Assembly (NCBI GenBank): GCA_019419645.1 | Contig: DXZN01000048.1 | Location: 1-16,416 of the forward strand | DNA length: 16,416 nucleotides | Reading direction: 5' to 3' | Origin: Collinsella sp. | Lineage (GTDB): Bacteria > Actinomycetota > Coriobacteriia > Coriobacteriales > Coriobacteriaceae | In this document: in pieces, positions 7,416 through 13,860 of the stretch | Layout: every line of letters begins with the position of its first letter | Position numbering within the stretch: position 1 is the stretch's first letter | Program-made: the position numbers and the translations under genes | Notes under the pieces: generated by a model | The model's database searches: none | What the model saw: the letters and a program-made list of their open reading frames with translations, nothing else | What the model was told of the DNA's origin: nothing

Positions 7416-7424
7416 GCGTGCGAA
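7383..7424 (+). terminator. Long hairpin across the stop codon of the ATPase gene
   Basis: TTCGCACGCTC (7383-7393) and GAGCGTGCGAA (7414-7424) are perfect inverted copies. The inner bases continue to pair with three G-U wobbles, giving about 18 pairs around the loop ATCGAG. It includes the last codons and the TGA (7413-7415). No T-run follows, so it may act as a 3' stabiliser or as a terminator needing other factors rather than a classical intrinsic terminator. Confidence 0.55.
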
Positions 7425-7438
7425 GGCGCATCGGAGGA

Positions 7439-7457
7439 TTCCCAATTGGAGTGGGAA
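7439..7457. repeat. Small inverted repeat before the IS fragment
   Basis: TTCCCA (7439-7444) and TGGGAA (7452-7457) flank seven bases, with the 8-bp palindrome CCAATTGG (7442-7449) overlapping. It lies between the importer operon and the transposase scar. It could be a weak hairpin or a leftover IS end; nothing in the sequence decides. Confidence 0.4.
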
Positions 7458-7483
7458 GGATAAACTGGACTTTCTTTTAATGA

Positions 7484-7720
7484 TCCTCAGGCTACAGCTC
7501 CTACGCCGGCGAGGTCTCCAAGGCGCCGGAGAACCTCGTGAACAGGAATTTCCACGCCGACGAGCCCAACCGGCTGTGGCTCACCGACATCACCGAGTTC
7601 AGGCTCCCGGGCGGCGAGAAGGTCTACCTGAGCCCGGTCATCGACTGCTTCGGCGGGATGCTCGTCGCCTGGTCGATCGGGCTGCACCCCGACAAGCGCC
7701 TCACGAACTCGAGCCTGCGC
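7484..7720 (+). pseudogene. IS3-family transposase fragment (integrase-core part of OrfB)
   Basis: The frame reads GYSSYAGEVSKAPENL from 7490, then VNRNFHADEPNRLWLTDITEF and VYLSPVIDCFGGMLVAW, ending in LTNSSLRL. This is the start of the rve/DDE catalytic domain of IS3-type OrfB, with the first catalytic Asp in WLTDITEF. The OrfA part, the N-terminal part of OrfB, the second Asp and the Glu are all missing. A stop (TGA 7481-7483) lies just upstream in frame, and homology ends at the stop codon of the neighbouring TetR gene. No paired terminal repeats or target duplication are visible around it. It is a dead remnant of roughly 77 codons. Confidence 0.85.
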
Positions 7721-8332
7721 CTAATCCAAGCGAGATTCCAGACTCGATAGGCCATTGAGAGTCAGGTCGTTGGCGACCTCCGAGACGCGCTCGATAGGAA
7801 CCGAGCCATCAGACAGGGCCCACGTGCGATAGATACCGATAATACCCGACAGCAAGAACGCCAGATAGTAGTCGAACATCTCGTCCTTGAGACCTTGGGG
7901 CAGCAGATCGCGCTCGGCAATCTCGTGTTCGAGCGGCGCACGAAGACGAGCCATAAAATCATCGAGCGGAATGTTCTCGATCAGCTGACGATTGAGCACC
8001 AAGTTGTTGCATAGTGCCTCGTTAACGGTTTTAAAGAAGGTCGCCGCCGCGCCCAGGGCGCGCTCGTTGGTGTCGCCGTCCATGGAGGCAAGCGTTTTCT
8101 CAACCGAGTCGACAATCATCTCCACCACATCGACGGCAATGGCATCGAGCAAGCCATCAACCGTACCAAAGTGAACGTAAAAGGTCTTGCGGTCGACATT
8201 GGCCTCGCGCGCGATGGCACTCACCGTAATGTCTGCCAGCGGCTTTTCCATGAGCAGGCGCTCGAAAGCGGAAAGGATGGCATTGCGGCTGCGAACGATG
8301 CGGCGATCAAGACGCGGTTTGCTGGTGTCCAT
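7721..8332 (-). CDS. TetR/AcrR-family transcriptional regulator
   Basis: DNA-binding repressor-type protein of 203 residues, normal for the family. The N-terminal part holds the TetR helix-turn-helix: AFERLLMEKPLADITVSAIA followed by REANVDRKTFYVHF (roughly residues 22-55). The rest is a helical ligand-binding and dimer region ending with DYYLAFLLSGIIGIYRTW, which resembles the C-terminal type seen in DhaS-like regulators. ATG 8332 is preferred because GAAGGG lies eight bases ahead; an ATG at 8359 has no such signal. It lies 116 bases downstream of the flippase-like gene on the same strand, with an inverted repeat in the gap that could be its own operator. Its stop codon touches the IS3 fragment, so any original downstream gene has been cut away. 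Ligand unknown. Confidence 0.9.
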   Translation of the reverse strand: MDTSKPRLDRRIVRSRNAILSAFERLLMEKPLADITVSAIAREANVDRKTFYVHFGTVDGLLDAIAVDVVEMIVDSVEKTLASMDGDTNERALGAAATFFKTVNEALCNNLVLNRQLIENIPLDDFMARLRAPLEHEIAERDLLPQGLKDEMFDYYLAFLLSGIIGIYRTWALSDGSVPIERVSEVANDLTLNGLSSLESRLD

Positions 8333-8375
8333 AGACGTGTCCCTTCGATATGCGGGCATTCATCAACAGATGAGA

Positions 8376-8399
8376 GATAATCTACGTAAGAGGATTATC
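8376..8399 (-). promoter_or_regulatory. Candidate TetR operator
   Basis: GATAATC (8376-8382) and GATTATC (8393-8399) are perfect inverted copies 10 bases apart, with TACGTA between them. The 24-bp size and the position 44 bases ahead of the TetR start fit an autoregulatory site of this family. It is AT-rich in a GC-rich background and may overlap the promoter of the regulator gene. Confidence 0.5.
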
Positions 8400-8448
8400 C
8401 CCCATACAGCACAAATATGCCCCGCATCATGAAGAACGCACGACTGTC

Positions 8449-9756
8449 CTACTGCGACTTAGGGTGCTTCTTCTTATTGAGTGCCGACGGAGATACGCGG
8501 ATACCGTCGCCCGTCTGTCGCACATAGGCTTTATGAGCCGGCTTAGCGGTCCCAGAAGCCTTCTGAGCGTGCTTCCTGGGATCAACGGTAACAGCATTCG
8601 TGGGGTGCGGCTTAGTGGGCGCAGAGGGCGTCTGAGGCGCGCGGCCGAGCTTGCGCATCACGCGATCCCAGCGCGCATGGATACTCTCGTTGTGGGCGCT
8701 CTTAAGGCCCAGCAGGGGCGCAGCCAAAATGGTCGGCGCGATAAACGTAATGAGACGCCACAGCAGATAGCCGGCGGTCGAAGCCGACCCAAAGAAATGA
8801 CCCAAGAACAAAGCAAAGCCGCCCTCAGCGCCACCAGTTCCACCGGGCAAGGGAACCGCAGAGCTCAGCAGCTGGACAAAGGCGCTCGCGGCCATGACCG
8901 AGAAAAAGTCGACCTCGTGGTGGCCAAAGGCGAGCATCAGAAAATACGGCACCAGATAGAAAAACGCGAGCTGCAGCATGGTGATAAACACGGTGAGCAG
9001 CATGGAAGAAAAATGTCCGGCCGAAAGCTTGAACTTCTCGGAGAAGGAGTAGATCTCGCCATCGACAAACGAGCGCCATCCATCGATCTTAGTGGCCGAG
9101 ACACCTATGCGCTCGAGCCAATTGATGATGCAATGGGCGACGCGCGTGACGGTCTTAGGCATGAGCGCGACGGCGAAGATGCCGAGCAGGATGCAGCAGT
9201 GACCGCCAAAACTAAAGACGCACAGCAGCGTCATGTCGCCATAGCGCTCGGCAAAAAACGGCATGCGAGCAAGCAATAGGATAGCGCCCCAGGCAACTAG
9301 GCCAAACTGATACACAATAAATCGGGTGAACTGCGTGGCACCCGCTTCGCCCACGTTTTGGCCCGCTTTGGTCAGGCGGTAGATCTGGGCAGGCGTAGAG
9401 CCCATCATCATGGGCGTCAGGTTGCCAAAGAAGATGCCACTCGCCTCGACCGAGATCAGGTCGCGAATGCCGACGGGTGAATTGGGGTCGAGCCAGACGG
9501 CGATCGCATAGGCCACAATGCCAAAGAACAGATACATGAACATGCAAAGACACGCGACAACGAGCCAGGGCGCCTGGACGCTCGACATAGCAGCCCAGAA
9601 CTGCCCCATCTGCCCGGTTACCACCAGATAGACGATATAACCCACCAGCACAACGCCGATAAAGATTGCGCCGCGGCGTGCGCTCTTATTGTCATCGCCG
9701 CCCGAGGCCTCAACCTCGACCTGGGGCTTGGACGTATGCTGAGAGGACTCCGTCAT
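8449..9756 (-). CDS. Flippase-like integral membrane protein (lysylphosphatidylglycerol synthase TM / UPF0104 family)
   Basis: A 435-residue membrane protein of the family related to the flippase half of MprF. About eight hydrophobic spans run from residue 30 to 365. Family marks are FFGNLTPMMMGSTPAQIYRL (109-128), QFTRFIVYQFG (142-152) and the glycine-rich PLPGGTGGAEGGFALF (302-317). There is no cytoplasmic aminoacyl-transfer domain, so it cannot be a complete MprF; the likely role is moving a lipid or polyprenyl-linked molecule. The last 65 residues are a Lys/Arg/Pro/Ala-rich soluble tail. ATG 9756 follows AGAAGGAG at ideal spacing, so the upstream in-frame extension to 9822 is rejected. 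The TetR gene follows on the same strand. Confidence 0.85.
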   Translation of the reverse strand: MTESSQHTSKPQVEVEASGGDDNKSARRGAIFIGVVLVGYIVYLVVTGQMGQFWAAMSSVQAPWLVVACLCMFMYLFFGIVAYAIAVWLDPNSPVGIRDLISVEASGIFFGNLTPMMMGSTPAQIYRLTKAGQNVGEAGATQFTRFIVYQFGLVAWGAILLLARMPFFAERYGDMTLLCVFSFGGHCCILLGIFAVALMPKTVTRVAHCIINWLERIGVSATKIDGWRSFVDGEIYSFSEKFKLSAGHFSSMLLTVFITMLQLAFFYLVPYFLMLAFGHHEVDFFSVMAASAFVQLLSSAVPLPGGTGGAEGGFALFLGHFFGSASTAGYLLWRLITFIAPTILAAPLLGLKSAHNESIHARWDRVMRKLGRAPQTPSAPTKPHPTNAVTVDPRKHAQKASGTAKPAHKAYVRQTGDGIRVSPSALNKKKHPKSQ

Positions 9757-9789
9757 GAGACTCCTTCTAACAGTCAAAATATCTTGGTT

Positions 9790-9795
9790 ATTGTA
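9790..9795 (-). promoter_or_regulatory. Candidate -10 box for the flippase-like gene
   Basis: TACAAT on the minus strand, 34 bases ahead of the ATG. No convincing -35 is found at 16-18 bases; TTGCGT lies 21 bases away. It lies downstream of the tRNA-Glu terminator, so this gene needs its own promoter. Confidence 0.4.
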
Positions 9796-9861
9796 CCCGT
9801 AAGGGCCATAAGCAGAACGCAAAGCTCTTGTTCAAACGGGAATGACAGACAGTTGTTTGAT

Positions 9862-9895
9862 AATAAAAAACCCGGTCTTCCGTGGAAAGACCGGG
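9862..9895 (-). terminator. Intrinsic terminator after tRNA-Glu
   Basis: On the minus strand, CCCGGTCTT and AAGACCGGG (9895-9887 with 9879-9871) pair perfectly around a 7-base loop, followed by TTTTTT. It begins 12 bases beyond the CCA end of the tRNA gene and separates it from the flippase-like gene. Confidence 0.93.
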
Positions 9896-9906
9896 TATCA
9901 GATGCG

Positions 9907-9983
9907 TGGTAGCCCGTACCAGATTCGAACTGGTGATCTCCGCCTTGAGAGGGCGGCGTCCTAAACCGCTAGACGAACGGGCC
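9907..9983 (-). tRNA. tRNA-Glu, anticodon CUC
   Basis: The minus strand folds into a complete cloverleaf of 77 bases. The acceptor stem is GGCCCGT with ACGGGCT (first pair G-U), the D arm follows from GTCTAGCGG, and the anticodon stem CCGCC/GGCGG encloses CTCTCAA with anticodon CTC. The T arm is ACCAG-TTCGAAT-CTGGT, ending with discriminator A and an encoded CCA. It reads GAG codons. A promoter lies upstream and a strong terminator just downstream, so it is a single-gene unit. The CCA-adding enzyme gene lies immediately upstream on the same strand. Confidence 0.95.
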
Positions 9984-10017
9984 ACATGACATCTGCACTG
10001 CCGTGCTGCGAGGAAAT

Positions 10018-10046
10018 ATATTACGGGACAAAAAACGCAAGCGCAA
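10018..10046 (-). promoter_or_regulatory. Promoter of tRNA-Glu
   Basis: On the minus strand, TTGCGC (10046-10041) and TAATAT (10023-10018) are exactly 17 bases apart in an AT-rich stretch, about 35 bases before the mature 5' end of the tRNA. This is the best promoter-like match in the gap. Confidence 0.65.
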
Positions 10047-10105
10047 GAAGAAATTCCAAATTGCCGAAATTTTGTCGCGAGGTTATGGAACGCGCAGGTC
10101 AACAA

Positions 10106-10140
10106 GGTAGCTAATTTGGGACGGGGCTATTTTAGCTACC
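10106..10140 (-). repeat. Inverted repeat overlapping the CCA-transferase stop codon
   Basis: GGTAGCTAA (10106-10114) and TTAGCTACC (10132-10140) are perfect inverted copies around 17 bases that include GGGACGGGGC. The right arm covers the stop codon of the CCA enzyme gene. It could be that gene's 3' hairpin, though no T-run follows, or one copy of a dispersed intergenic repeat. Confidence 0.55.
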
Positions 10141-11530
10141 CTAGGTGGAGATGAGTCAGGAGGGCTTCGCGGTTGTTGGGGATGTTGTCCTCGATCACGG
10201 CGTCGAGGGCGGCGTTGAGAAGCTGTCCCAGCTCCGGCCCCGGCTTGACGCCGGCGCGGATCAGGTCGCCACCATTGATGGCAAGCATCTTGAGTGTATA
10301 GGGCTCCCCCGCCTGCAGCAGATCGTGGGCGAGCGTACGCATCTCCTCGATCGTCTCGACGTAATAGAAGCACGAGGGCGCCTTGCCGAGCGTGTCGGCA
10401 CGCTTAAGGTCCATGAGCTCGTCCATCAGACGCGGCGTATCGACACCCTCGCCCGAAAGCGCGCGCATCATATTGAGCAGGCAGGAGCGCTCGGGGCGCA
10501 GCGGCTTGTCATGGTATTTGATCAGCAGGCACACATCGCGCACCAAATCGTGCGAGAGCGCCAGGCGATCCATGATGACACGCGCCTTCTTGACGCCGAG
10601 CTCGGGATGACCGTAGAAGTGGCCGCTGCCGTCGTGATCGACCGTAAAGCACTCGGGTTTGGAAACGTCGTGCAAAAACGCCGCCCACATAAGGCTCGAC
10701 GAGGGTGCGACGCCGTCGCACAGCGCCAGCTCCCCTGCCACCGTCAGCACGCGGGCGATATGCTCGTAGACGTTAAACGCATGATAGACGCTGCGTTGAT
10801 CAAACCCGCGAGCGGACGCGAGCTCGGGCACGGCGGCGCAAACAAGCTCGGGGTAGCGCAGCATCGCGTCTCCCCCATGGCCGGTCGAAAGGATACCCTC
10901 GAGCTCAATGCCCACGCGCTCGCGCGCCACGGCATCGAGCAGCGGCGCGCACTCGGCAAGGGCACACTTGGTCTCGGGCTCAATCACAAAGTCTAGGCGG
11001 CAGGCAAAGCGCACCGCGCGCAACATGCGCAGGGCATCCTCGTTAAAGCGGAGCTTAGGATCACCGACGGCGCGAATCAGCTTGCGGTCTAGGTCGCCCT
11101 GGCCATCGTAGCGGTCGACAAGGCCGCGCTCGGGATGCCACGCCATGGCATTGACGGTAAAGTCGCGGCGCGCCAGATCGTCCTCAAGCGAAGCGGCGCG
11201 CTCCACACTCTGAGGATGACGACCGTCGGTATAGAAGCCGTCCAGGCGATAGGTGGTGACCTCAATGCGCTCGCCATCGCAAATAGCCGTAATGCCGCCA
11301 AATTTAATGCCCGACTCAACTACGGCAATACCGGCGGCCTCGAGTGCCGCCTTGGACTCCTGCCACAGGCCGCTACAGCACATGTCGACATCGTGGCTGG
11401 GACGTCCCATCAGGGCGTCACGTACCCAACCGCCCACGTACCAGGCCTCAAGACCGGCATCCTCGAGGGCTCGCAACACGCACAGAGAGGCGGCTGACGG
11501 CTGCGTAGCGTTGAGCGAAACATTGCACAT
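10136..11530 (-). CDS. cca: HD-domain CCA tRNA nucleotidyltransferase
   Basis: Adds or repairs the 3' CCA of tRNAs using CTP and ATP without a template. The 464 residues begin with the class II nucleotidyltransferase head: YVGGWVRDALMG (31-42) and HDVDM (46-50) with the two metal-binding Asp residues D47 and D49. Then come RRDFTVNAMA (121-130) and EDALRMLRAVRFACRL (164-179), which bind the incoming nucleotide and the tRNA head. A C-terminal HD phosphohydrolase domain is marked by AAFLHDVSKP (283-292; H287, D288), YGHPELG and IKYHD. ATG 11530 follows AGGAGG by eight bases; the frame opens further to 11647 without family character. The gene is a single unit upstream of tRNA-Glu, which already encodes its CCA, so the enzyme's role for that tRNA would be repair. 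Confidence 0.94.
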   Translation of the reverse strand: MCNVSLNATQPSAASLCVLRALEDAGLEAWYVGGWVRDALMGRPSHDVDMCCSGLWQESKAALEAAGIAVVESGIKFGGITAICDGERIEVTTYRLDGFYTDGRHPQSVERAASLEDDLARRDFTVNAMAWHPERGLVDRYDGQGDLDRKLIRAVGDPKLRFNEDALRMLRAVRFACRLDFVIEPETKCALAECAPLLDAVARERVGIELEGILSTGHGGDAMLRYPELVCAAVPELASARGFDQRSVYHAFNVYEHIARVLTVAGELALCDGVAPSSSLMWAAFLHDVSKPECFTVDHDGSGHFYGHPELGVKKARVIMDRLALSHDLVRDVCLLIKYHDKPLRPERSCLLNMMRALSGEGVDTPRLMDELMDLKRADTLGKAPSCFYYVETIEEMRTLAHDLLQAGEPYTLKMLAINGGDLIRAGVKPGPELGQLLNAALDAVIEDNIPNNREALLTHLHLG

Positions 11531-11579
11531 TCCTGTGGCCTCCTGCAATTGCGGGCATATCGATTGATGGTTTCCATGA

Positions 11580-11585
11580 AGTCTA
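11580..11585 (-). promoter_or_regulatory. Candidate extended -10 for the CCA-transferase gene
   Basis: TAGACT on the minus strand, preceded by TGC (an extended -10 arrangement), lies 49 bases ahead of the ATG. No clear -35 is seen, which fits an extended -10 promoter. Confidence 0.4.
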
Positions 11586-11660
11586 GCAAGAAATGAGAGC
11601 GGGCGCACACGCGAACGCGCTTCAAGCACGATTGGATCCCAAGGCATCGACTACAAACAT

Positions 11661-11698
11661 GAAAAAGCACCCGCCTCGGCAATCCGAGACGGGTGCTC
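11661..11698 (-). terminator. Intrinsic terminator of the second sugar kinase gene
   Basis: On the minus strand, AGCACCCG-T-CTCGG pairs with CCGAG-G-CGGGTGCT around ATTG and is followed by TTTTT. It begins about 33 bases after the stop codon at 11732 and closes the sugar phosphorylation cluster. Confidence 0.93.
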
Positions 11699-11731
11699 TA
11701 CAAAGCAAAGATGCAAGGTCCGTGCGCTGCG

Positions 11732-12664
11732 TTAGCAGACCTGACGGATGGCGATGCCCTTCTGATACTCATCGACCTTAGCAAAATCGCCCAGACCCGG
11801 GCACTCGACCACGTTGGCGCCGGTGGCCATCGAGAGGCGCAGGGCGTCCTCGACGCGCTCGGGAGCGTCGTGCCACACGGACAGGAAGGCGGCCAGCGAA
11901 GAGTCACCGGCGCAAACGGTCGACAGCAGCTTGACCTCAAAGGTACGGTTGGCAAACCAGATGTGCTCGCCGTTGGAGAAGTACGCGCCGGCGCCACCCA
12001 GGGTCAACAGCACGTTCTTGGCGCCCTTGGCATGCAGTTCGGCCATCGCGCCCTTGACAGACTCGTCGTCGCCACCGCTCACCTTAATGCCAAAGATGTC
12101 GAGCAGCTCGTCGTCGTTAGGCTTAATGAGGAGCGGCTCCATAGCAATGAGGTCGGCCAACTGATGGCTCGAAATATCGAGCACGAACTCGGCGCCCTTT
12201 GCCTTAACGCGGCGAAGCACCTCGGCCAGGAAGCCCTCAGAGGTGTTGGGGGGCAGCGAGCCGCTAATGACCAGGCAGGTCATGTCGTCAAGTGAATCGA
12301 TGAGCTCAAACATCTCCTGCTCGTTGGCAGCGTTGATGGCGGCACCGGCATTGACCATGTTGTACTCGGTGTCGGGACCGGCGTTGAGGAACACGTTGAC
12401 ACGCGTGATGCCGTCAGTCCACACGGGCTTGACGGGCACGCCAAGGGCCTCGGCGCCCTTAACGATAAACTCTCCCGAGAAGCCGGCGAAGAAGCCCAGG
12501 ATCGTGGTGTCGACGCCGTAGTGGTCGAGCGTAAAAGAGACGTTGAGACCCTTGCCGTTGGGGGTGTAGACAGCGTTACGGGTGCGGGTGACGGTGTTGG
12601 CGGACAGGCCATCGCAGGAGATGTTGTAGTCAATAGCGGGATTTGCAGTGAGCGTATAAATCAT
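11732..12664 (-). CDS. 1-phosphofructokinase family hexose kinase, downstream paralogue
   Basis: PfkB-fold kinase that phosphorylates a sugar phosphate, most likely fructose-1-phosphate to fructose-1,6-bisphosphate; tagatose-6-phosphate is an alternative in this family. The 310 residues carry the N-terminal MIYTLTANPAIDY, the substrate loop PNGKGLNVS (35-43; usual form GGKG), SGSLPP (134-139) and the C-terminal CAGDSSLAAF (251-260) with the catalytic base D254; the usual GDSxxAGF has Ala in place of Gly here. ATG 12664 follows AAAGGA by six bases. About half of its residues match the upstream kinase (12854-13786) by eye, so the two are tandem duplicates. It has its own candidate promoter and operator, and a terminator lies between the copies, so it can be expressed separately. 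The cluster context with HPr and Enzyme I supports a PTS sugar role. Confidence 0.88.
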   Translation of the reverse strand: MIYTLTANPAIDYNISCDGLSANTVTRTRNAVYTPNGKGLNVSFTLDHYGVDTTILGFFAGFSGEFIVKGAEALGVPVKPVWTDGITRVNVFLNAGPDTEYNMVNAGAAINAANEQEMFELIDSLDDMTCLVISGSLPPNTSEGFLAEVLRRVKAKGAEFVLDISSHQLADLIAMEPLLIKPNDDELLDIFGIKVSGGDDESVKGAMAELHAKGAKNVLLTLGGAGAYFSNGEHIWFANRTFEVKLLSTVCAGDSSLAAFLSVWHDAPERVEDALRLSMATGANVVECPGLGDFAKVDEYQKGIAIRQVC

Positions 12665-12698
12665 GAATGTTCCTTTCACGAAGCAACGTGTTAATGAA

Positions 12699-12752
12699 AG
12701 TATATTCCACACATCGGTAAAAGGCTAGGACAACTCGGTAAACGGTGTGGAA
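12699..12752 (-). promoter_or_regulatory. Promoter -10 and repeat-rich candidate operator for the downstream kinase
   Basis: A good -10, TATACT (12704-12699 on the minus strand), lacks a fitting -35 (TAGCCT at 17 bases). Around the -35 zone, TTCCACAC (12705-12712) and GTGTGGAA (12745-12752) are inverted copies, and TCGGTAAA occurs twice in direct orientation at 12714 and 12735, 21 bp apart, or two helical turns. Such an arrangement is typical of a regulator binding site; the weak -35 would suit an activator, but a repressor is equally possible. Confidence 0.6.
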
Positions 12753-12793
12753 GCGATGAAGTACGGCAGAACATGTCTCCCCCATGGCAGAAC

Positions 12794-12825
12794 AAAAAAG
12801 GCGCCCCGGTCGAAACCGGGACGCC
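12794..12825 (-). terminator. Intrinsic terminator between the two kinase genes
   Basis: On the minus strand GGCGTCCCGGT and ACCGGGGCGCC form a stem with one mismatch around a short TTCG-type loop, followed by TTTTTTG. It lies 29 bases after the upstream kinase's stop codon, so reading from ptsH-ptsI should end here. Confidence 0.9.
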
Positions 12826-12853
12826 GTATGCGCACGAGTTTGTCGCGTTTCGC

Positions 12854-13786
12854 TTACTTGCGATCGAGCTTGCGGACAGCAACGCGCTTGCTGTACTCGT
12901 CGACGTGACCAAAGTCGCCGATGCCGACGGACTCAGCAACGTTGGCGCCGGTGGCCATAGCGAGCTTCATGGCCTCCTCGACGTTGTCGCGATCCCTGTA
13001 CCACTTGTGCAGGAACGCAGCGAGGGTGCAGTCGCCGGCGCAGACGGAAGAGACAAGCTTGATGTTGAACTCACGCTTGGCATACCAGATGTCCTCGCCG
13101 TTGGAGAAGTAAGCGTCACCGCGGCTACCACGGGTGAGCAGCACGTTCTGGACGCCGGCCTCGTGAGCCAGCTTCATGGCAACGCGGACCTCGTCGTCGG
13201 TGTCGACCGGCACGCCGAAGATAGCCTTCATCTCGTGATGGTTCGGCTTAATGAGCAGCGGCTTCTTGTGAGCGAGCTCCTTGAGCTTGTCGGAGGACAG
13301 GTCCAGGACGACGTCGGCGCCACGGGCCTGAGCGTGCTCCATGACCTGAGCCAGGAAGTCGGGCGTAGCTTTGGGAGGCACGGAGCCGGAGACGATCAGG
13401 CACTCAAGGTCGCCCGCGGTGTCCAGGATGTTGTAGAGCTCCTCCTGGTGCTGCGGCGTGATCGGAGCACCGGGGTTGAGGATGCCGTACTCGTGCTGGC
13501 CATCGTTGACGTAGGTGTTAATGCGCGTGATACCGTCGGTCCAGACCGGGCGGCAAAGGCAACCCAGGTTCATGACCTCCTCGACGATGAACTTGCCCGT
13601 GAAGCCGGCGAAGAAGCCGAGAGCGACGGTGTCGACGCCCATCTTCTTAAAGGCGAAGGACACGTCGAGGCCCTTGCCGTTAGCCGTGTAGCTGGCCGAG
13701 CCGGTGCGGACGTTCTCGTCGGGCTCGAGCGGAGAGCTCGAAACCGTCATGTCGACAGCCGGGTTAGCGGTTAGCGTGTAGAACAT
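12854..13786 (-). CDS. 1-phosphofructokinase family hexose kinase, upstream paralogue
   Basis: PfkB-fold kinase of 310 residues, the same length as its downstream paralogue. Visible motifs are MFYTLTANPAVDM, the substrate loop ANGKGLDVS (35-43, Asn in place of the first Gly of GGKG), VWTDGITRIN (81-90), SGSVPP (133-138), LIKPNHHE (178-185) and CAGDCTLAAF (249-258) with D252 as the likely catalytic base. The start ATG 13786 follows AGGGGG by eight bases. It lies 74 bases after ptsI on the same strand with only a hairpin lacking a T-run between them, so it probably shares the pts transcript. The expected substrate is fructose-1-phosphate from a PTS permease, but no EII gene is in the window and tagatose-6-phosphate remains possible. 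Confidence 0.88.
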   Translation of the reverse strand: MFYTLTANPAVDMTVSSSPLEPDENVRTGSASYTANGKGLDVSFAFKKMGVDTVALGFFAGFTGKFIVEEVMNLGCLCRPVWTDGITRINTYVNDGQHEYGILNPGAPITPQHQEELYNILDTAGDLECLIVSGSVPPKATPDFLAQVMEHAQARGADVVLDLSSDKLKELAHKKPLLIKPNHHEMKAIFGVPVDTDDEVRVAMKLAHEAGVQNVLLTRGSRGDAYFSNGEDIWYAKREFNIKLVSSVCAGDCTLAAFLHKWYRDRDNVEEAMKLAMATGANVAESVGIGDFGHVDEYSKRVAVRKLDRK

Positions 13787-13813
13787 TTACAGTACCCCCT
13801 GTATATGTGAGGG

Positions 13814-13843
13814 CCGCGTGGCCGGCCCATTCCAACCACGCGG
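13814..13843 (-). promoter_or_regulatory. Intercistronic hairpin between ptsI and the kinase
   Basis: CCGCGTGG (13814-13821) and CCACGCGG (13836-13843) are perfect inverted copies with a 14-base loop. No T-run follows on the minus strand, so it is more likely an mRNA processing or stabilising element than a terminator. Confidence 0.55.
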
Positions 13844-13860
13844 TTACCTCTGATACCAAA

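Noticed and set aside
1..7424. Clear GC shift marking the cobalamin module as foreign
   Set aside because: Lines sampled by hand gave overlapping values (about 60-68% left, 57-70% right), so base composition alone does not support transfer.
6198..7445. Minus-strand open frame of 415 codons
   Set aside because: Antisense to the ABC ATPase, which has every expected motif.
8449..9756. Full MprF lysylphosphatidylglycerol synthase
   Set aside because: Only the membrane flippase-like part is present; there is no C-terminal aminoacyl-transfer domain.
10145..10996. Plus-strand open frame of 283 codons
   Set aside because: Antisense to the CCA-adding enzyme; no family character.
12773..13774. Plus-strand open frame of 333 codons
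   Set aside because: Opposite the upstream sugar kinase; Val/Asp/Leu-rich repeats reflect codon complementarity, not a protein family.
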